64,000 bases of DNA from Bacteroidaceae bacterium (GTDB taxonomy: Bacteria; Bacteroidota; Bacteroidia; Bacteroidales; Barnesiellaceae_A): the NCBI GenBank assembly GCA_017481745.1, contig JAFUOV010000016.1, forward strand, positions 1 through 64,000, read 5' to 3'. The position numbers and the translations under genes were made by a program. The notes beneath the pieces were generated by a model. That model searched no databases. It saw only the letters and a program-made list of their open reading frames with translations, and had not been told where the DNA came from. Below are positions 60,646 to 64,000 of the stretch, piece after piece (the first letter of the stretch is position 1; every line of letters begins with the position of its first letter).

Positions 60646-61284
60646 ATGCCTAAAAGCCACACCCTATCAATACTCTTTCTTTTATGTTGCACATCGGTCA
60701 TGTCGCAACAATTCGTTGTAAACCAGCCAACTTACTATCGAAGCAAAGTTATATACACCATCTCTATGCCTATTACCAATATAGACACGCGATACAATGT
60801 GGATATAGCAGCTGCGCCCCTACCCTCCGACACGACACACTTGCAGCATCGTTATTTCATAACCTACTCAACCCCCGACCGCACCGATATAGGCTCGGCA
60901 CATATTACATTCGACGATTCGTTGTATCGCAACAACGGCAAGGTGTTGTTTGCCGATGCCACACACCACGCCATCGTACAAGCCATCGAACAGCAGCATA
61001 ACGACACCCTCACTCACATCACGATACACAACGACACGATTGTCGACGGTGTAGAGTGTCATACCATCACAGCCACACGATATTGTAATGACGATATAGC
61101 TTGTCGCAACCTTTATGTCGTTGATGCCACGACACGTCAGCCCTTGTTGTTCCGGCGCGAAAACAACCCCGGAATGCCCACTATACAAACAATAGAAGCA
61201 CGATACATAGCCGTAGACACTACACAATACGACTACAAGCAATGGGTAGAATTTCAACAAAGGACCTCCCGTAATAATCATTAA
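60646..61284 (+). CDS. Exported protein of unknown function upstream of tpx
   Basis: 212 residues from ATG 60646, which opens a signal peptide (TLSILFLLCCTSVMSQ); the frame upstream to 60619 adds a basic stretch without support. The mature part looks beta-rich (YRSKVIYTISMPITNIDTRY, DTLTHITIHNDTIVDGVECH) with a Cys pair near residues 145-160 (CNDDIACRN). I do not recognise the family. It precedes tpx by 11 bp and is probably cotranscribed. Confidence 0.7.
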   Translation: MPKSHTLSILFLLCCTSVMSQQFVVNQPTYYRSKVIYTISMPITNIDTRYNVDIAAAPLPSDTTHLQHRYFITYSTPDRTDIGSAHITFDDSLYRNNGKVLFADATHHAIVQAIEQQHNDTLTHITIHNDTIVDGVECHTITATRYCNDDIACRNLYVVDATTRQPLLFRRENNPGMPTIQTIEARYIAVDTTQYDYKQWVEFQQRTSRNNH

Positions 61285-61295
61285 ATATATGTGAT

Positions 61296-61802
61296 ATGGA
61301 AACTATCAATCTGAACGGTCAACCGGTGCACACATACGGTACAATGCCACAGGTGGGCAATAAGTGTCCGCACTTTGCTCTCGTAAAATCGGACTTAACA
61401 CCTGTAACCGACGACGACTACGCCGGCAAGAACATCATACTCAACATTTTCCCGAGCCTCGACACAAAGACTTGTGCCATGACGGTGCGACAATTCAACA
61501 TGCGGGCTACCGGACTACACAACACGATAGTGCTTGCCATATCGGCAGACCTGCCTTTTGCTGCCGAGAGATTTTGCACTACCGAAAACATCAAAAATGT
61601 CATTGCACTATCGACCTTCCGCGACCCACAATTTGGCAGAGCTATGGGATTGGAAATGATAGACGGCGCATTGCAAGGGCTGTTGGCTCGTGCCATATTT
61701 GTAGTAGACCGCAATCGCATTATCACGCACCGCCAACTCGTGAGCAGCATCTCACAAGAACCCGACTATCAAGCCGCACTCGACAGCGTGAGAGAAAAAT
61801 AA
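61296..61802 (+). CDS. tpx: Thiol peroxidase Tpx
   Basis: 168 residues, an atypical two-Cys peroxiredoxin of the Tpx group reducing lipid and hydrogen peroxides with thioredoxin. The peroxidatic region is FPSLDTKTCAMTVRQFN, where the usual PVC is KTC. The resolving Cys is in AAERFCTTENI. It lacks an export signal. The second peroxiredoxin in the window after bcp. Confidence 0.94.
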   Translation: METINLNGQPVHTYGTMPQVGNKCPHFALVKSDLTPVTDDDYAGKNIILNIFPSLDTKTCAMTVRQFNMRATGLHNTIVLAISADLPFAAERFCTTENIKNVIALSTFRDPQFGRAMGLEMIDGALQGLLARAIFVVDRNRIITHRQLVSSISQEPDYQAALDSVREK

Positions 61803-61803
61803 A

Positions 61804-61841
61804 AGTTGAGAGTTTAGGGTTTAAAGTTGAGAGTTTGGGGT
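61804..61841 (+). repeat. G/T-rich heptad-like intergenic repeat
   Basis: Directly after the tpx stop: units AGTTGAG / AGTTTAGG / GTTTAA / AGTTGAG / AGTTTGG. It is of the same family as 9163-9194 and 56436-56477. Confidence 0.5.
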
Positions 61842-61875
61842 ATATGGGCGCAATTGTTCATACCTACCCCACACT

Positions 61876-62163
61876 CTATTTTCGGGTTTTCAATGCGATA
61901 GCACGCAACAAAGAAGATATAAAAATGTATAGTGAAATCCACAAGAAAATCAACAATACCGCCGATAGCAGATAGGCAGCCCAAGTGGTAATGCCCATAC
62001 CCAAGTGGAAGTATTTCATTACGGTTGTAAAGGTGAGCCATGGGCTGATAAAAGCCTTTGCAACGACAAATTTGCCCAATATGGCAGTAGTGTTAAACAC
62101 ATAACAGATAAACCACAACAATAGTGTGGACAACACAAAAGATATGATGTAATCGCGTTTCAT
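61876..62163 (-). CDS. Small membrane protein of unknown function
   Basis: 95 residues from ATG 62163; a start at 62193 would add ten residues without support. Hydrophobic segments lie at about residues 5-25 (YIISFVLSTLLLWFICYVF) and 62-88 (AAYLLSAVLLIFLWISLYIF), with perhaps a third between, and it has a Lys/Arg-rich C-terminus. No family is recognised. It stands between convergent tpx and divergent nadE. Confidence 0.6.
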   Translation of the reverse strand: MKRDYIISFVLSTLLLWFICYVFNTTAILGKFVVAKAFISPWLTFTTVMKYFHLGMGITTWAAYLLSAVLLIFLWISLYIFISSLLRAIALKTRK

Positions 62164-62280
62164 TTTGTAAAATTTATTTTGCAAAAGTAACATTTCATTT
62201 TTATATACAATTTGCGGTTCAGTTTTTTTAGCTTTTGATAAGATTGGATGCGCCTCGGGAGAAAAAATAAATAAATTTAT

Positions 62281-62311
62281 TTTGTTCTCCTCTCGGCTTT
62301 CACTATCTTTG
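62281..62311 (+). promoter_or_regulatory. Complete Bacteroidetes promoter of nadE
   Basis: TTTG (62281-62284), a 19-bp spacer, TATCTTTG (62304-62311), about 30 bp before the nadE ATG. Confidence 0.78.
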
Positions 62312-62341
62312 CCCCACTATGTATTAACACACCTTATCACT

Positions 62342-64000
62342 ATGAATTACGGATTTATAAAAGTCGCTGCAGCCATACCGCCCGTTACGGTAGCCGATTG
62401 CCGTCGCAATGTCGAAGGCATGATAGAGTTGGCTCGCCAAGCCGCCCGTCAAGAGGTCGAGTGGCTCGTTTTCCCCGAATTATGTATTACAGCCTATACT
62501 TGTGGAGATTTGTTCAGCCAAAGGCTCCTTCTCGATGAGGCAGAAAAAGCTCTTGCACACTTTATCAATGCTACCAAAGGTCTTGATATGGTATGTGTAA
62601 CAGGTGCTCCTGTGTCGTGCGACAATCAGTTGTTCAACTGTGCCATCGTATCGTCGCATGGCAAAATACATGGTGTAGTGCCCAAAAGCTACCTGCCTGG
62701 ATACAAAGAGTTCAACGAAGAACGCTGGTTTGCTACCGCAGATGATGCTTATAGCGACACCGTAACATTGTGCGGACAGACAGCCCCCCTCGGTACACGA
62801 CAACTCTTCTCGATAGGCGAAGCCAAGTTTGCCATAGAGATATGCGAGGACGTATGGACTCCCGTACCTCCCAGCTGCCACCATGCACAGAATGGTGCCA
62901 ACATTCTTGTAAACTTGTCGGCAAGTAACGAACAGATAAACAAGAACAAATATTTGCGTTCGCTCATTTCGCAACAGAGTGCACGTTGTTTCAGCGGATA
63001 TATATATGCTTCGGCAGGTTTTGGCGAGTCGACAGCCGACCTCGTTTTTGCCGGTAATGCATTGGTATACGAAAGCGGTAAACTTCTTGCTACTGCCGAC
63101 CGCTTCTGCATACAACCACAGTTGGCTATCAGCGAGATAGACGTAAAACGCCTCAACAGCGAGCGACAAGCAACCACCTCATTTATGGGCGGTGCAGCAG
63201 CTTTGCGCCAGATACAACCCTATCGCGAAACCGTTATCCCCAACATAGGCAGCAACGCCATAACCCTCACACGCACCATCGAGGCTTCGCCCTTTGTTCC
63301 TACCGACAAGGTTGCTCTTGACGAAGCATGCGACGAGGCATTCAACATACAGGTATCGGCATTGACCAAACGCATCTTGCACACCAATACACACGCCCTC
63401 GTCTTGGGCGTATCGGGCGGATTGGACTCGACCCTCGCGCTACTGGTATGCGCCGAGGCATTGCGCAGGCTGAAACGCCCTTTGAGCGACATTGTTGGTA
63501 TCACAATGCCCGGTTTCGGCACATCCGATCGCACACACGACAATGCCATAAAACTGATGAAAGAGTTGGGCATAACCATGCGAGAGATATCTATCGTACC
63601 GGCTGTGAAACAACACTTTGCCGACCTCGGACACGATATAAACAACCACGACGTAACATACGAAAACTCGCAAGCCCGCGAGCGTACACAGATACTTATG
63701 GACGTTGCCAACCAAACCAACGGTATGGTGGTAGGTACAGGCGACCTCTCGGAGCTGGCACTCGGCTGGGCTACTTACAATGGCGACCACATGTCGATGT
63801 ACGGCGTGTCGGCAGGTGTCCCCAAAACACTTGTCAGAGCGTTGGTTGAGTGGGCGGCTCGTCGCTGCGACAACAAGACCATACAAGAGGCTCTCACCGA
63901 TGTTGTGAACACTCCTATCAGCCCCGAGTTGACTCCTGCCGATGAGAAGGGCAACATCAAACAAAAGACCGAAGACTTGGTAGGTCCTTACGAGTTGCAC
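62342..64000 (+). CDS. nadE: Glutamine-dependent NAD+ synthetase (partial, cut by window end)
   Basis: 553 codons are open from ATG 62342 to the last base; the family in Bacteroidetes is about 640-650 residues, so the C-terminus is missing. The N-terminal nitrilase-type amidase (residues 1-~290) has the Glu of LVFPELCITAY, Lys of VPKSYLPGYKEF and Cys of FAIEICEDVW; it releases ammonia from glutamine. The synthetase domain has the PP-loop GVSGGLDSTLALL near residue 360, then GTGDLSELALGWATYNGDHM. The enzyme converts nicotinate adenine dinucleotide to NAD+. It has a complete promoter of its own. Confidence 0.95.
   Translation, partial: MNYGFIKVAAAIPPVTVADCRRNVEGMIELARQAARQEVEWLVFPELCITAYTCGDLFSQRLLLDEAEKALAHFINATKGLDMVCVTGAPVSCDNQLFNCAIVSSHGKIHGVVPKSYLPGYKEFNEERWFATADDAYSDTVTLCGQTAPLGTRQLFSIGEAKFAIEICEDVWTPVPPSCHHAQNGANILVNLSASNEQINKNKYLRSLISQQSARCFSGYIYASAGFGESTADLVFAGNALVYESGKLLATADRFCIQPQLAISEIDVKRLNSERQATTSFMGGAAALRQIQPYRETVIPNIGSNAITLTRTIEASPFVPTDKVALDEACDEAFNIQVSALTKRILHTNTHALVLGVSGGLDSTLALLVCAEALRRLKRPLSDIVGITMPGFGTSDRTHDNAIKLMKELGITMREISIVPAVKQHFADLGHDINNHDVTYENSQARERTQILMDVANQTNGMVVGTGDLSELALGWATYNGDHMSMYGVSAGVPKTLVRALVEWAARRCDNKTIQEALTDVVNTPISPELTPADEKGNIKQKTEDLVGPYELH

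Overview
The window is a stretch of chromosome from a member of the order Bacteroidales (Bacteroidetes). The signs are: gene starts preceded by the Bacteroidetes-type promoter (TTTG about 19-21 bp before TAnnTTTG) rather than by Shine-Dalgarno sequences; large exported proteins ending in type IX secretion (T9SS) C-terminal domains; families largely confined to this phylum (DUF4296, DUF5606, long NusB, eukaryote-like long IleRS, degenerate DksA); and housekeeping genes of Bacteroidales type. I cannot name a genus. Most of the window is core genome with short operons. The accessory character is concentrated in 1-7.6 kb and in the T9SS cargo genes.

Layout. 0-7.6 kb: a CatA-like acetyltransferase with an apparent N-terminal frameshift, a promoter-to-terminator unit with no ORF (candidate small RNA, about 1147-1333), decayed direct repeats, a 1535-residue multi-Ig-like exported protein, then a cluster of short palindromes directly before a RAYT/IS200-type HUH transposase. 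7.6-18.3 kb: tRNA-Ser(UGA), a queuosine-precursor transporter coupled to a small radical SAM protein, ileS, a dksA-like gene, lspA, a DUF4296 lipoprotein, two unknown proteins, and dnaK. 18.5-25.3 kb: two lipoproteins (NlpE-like, WG-repeat), a DUF362/ferredoxin protein, serA-serC, gdhA. 25.5-31.1 kb: a forward gene cluster of a coiled-coil protein, a polyprenyl diphosphate synthase, an unknown protein, tatD, a PnuC-type transporter and thiamine pyrophosphokinase; the last two suggest thiamine salvage. 31.2-38.9 kb, reverse strand: a 59-residue HTH protein, rubrerythrin and PerR (peroxide defence), lysA and lysC (lysine branch), ftsE, a thioredoxin-like lipoprotein, tRNA-His, a GLUG-repeat T9SS protein and an AlbA_2 protein. 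39-50.3 kb, mostly forward: nusB, yajC, a YbbR protein, coaE, a DUF5606 gene, nfeD, kdsB, an M16-like protein, bcp, recA, phoU, with one ECF sigma gene and one glycosyltransferase in reverse. 50.3-60.5 kb: three T9SS cargo genes, two of them translationally coupled, tRNA-Ser(GGA), tRNA-Met, a YgbA-family gene, and an ECF sigma / membrane anti-sigma-like / Spy-like operon. 60.6-64 kb: an exported unknown protein with tpx, a small membrane protein, and nadE cut by the window end.

Points most worth a second look: the REP-like palindrome cluster beside the transposase; the unannotated structured RNA candidate; a secreted protein joining an esterase-like fold that lacks its serine with a PHP metal-phosphoesterase domain; the transporter/radical SAM pair; and G/T-rich heptad-like repeats (GTTTAGGGTTTAG type) in several intergenic gaps. 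All family calls rest on motif reading by eye and memory of the families; no search was run.
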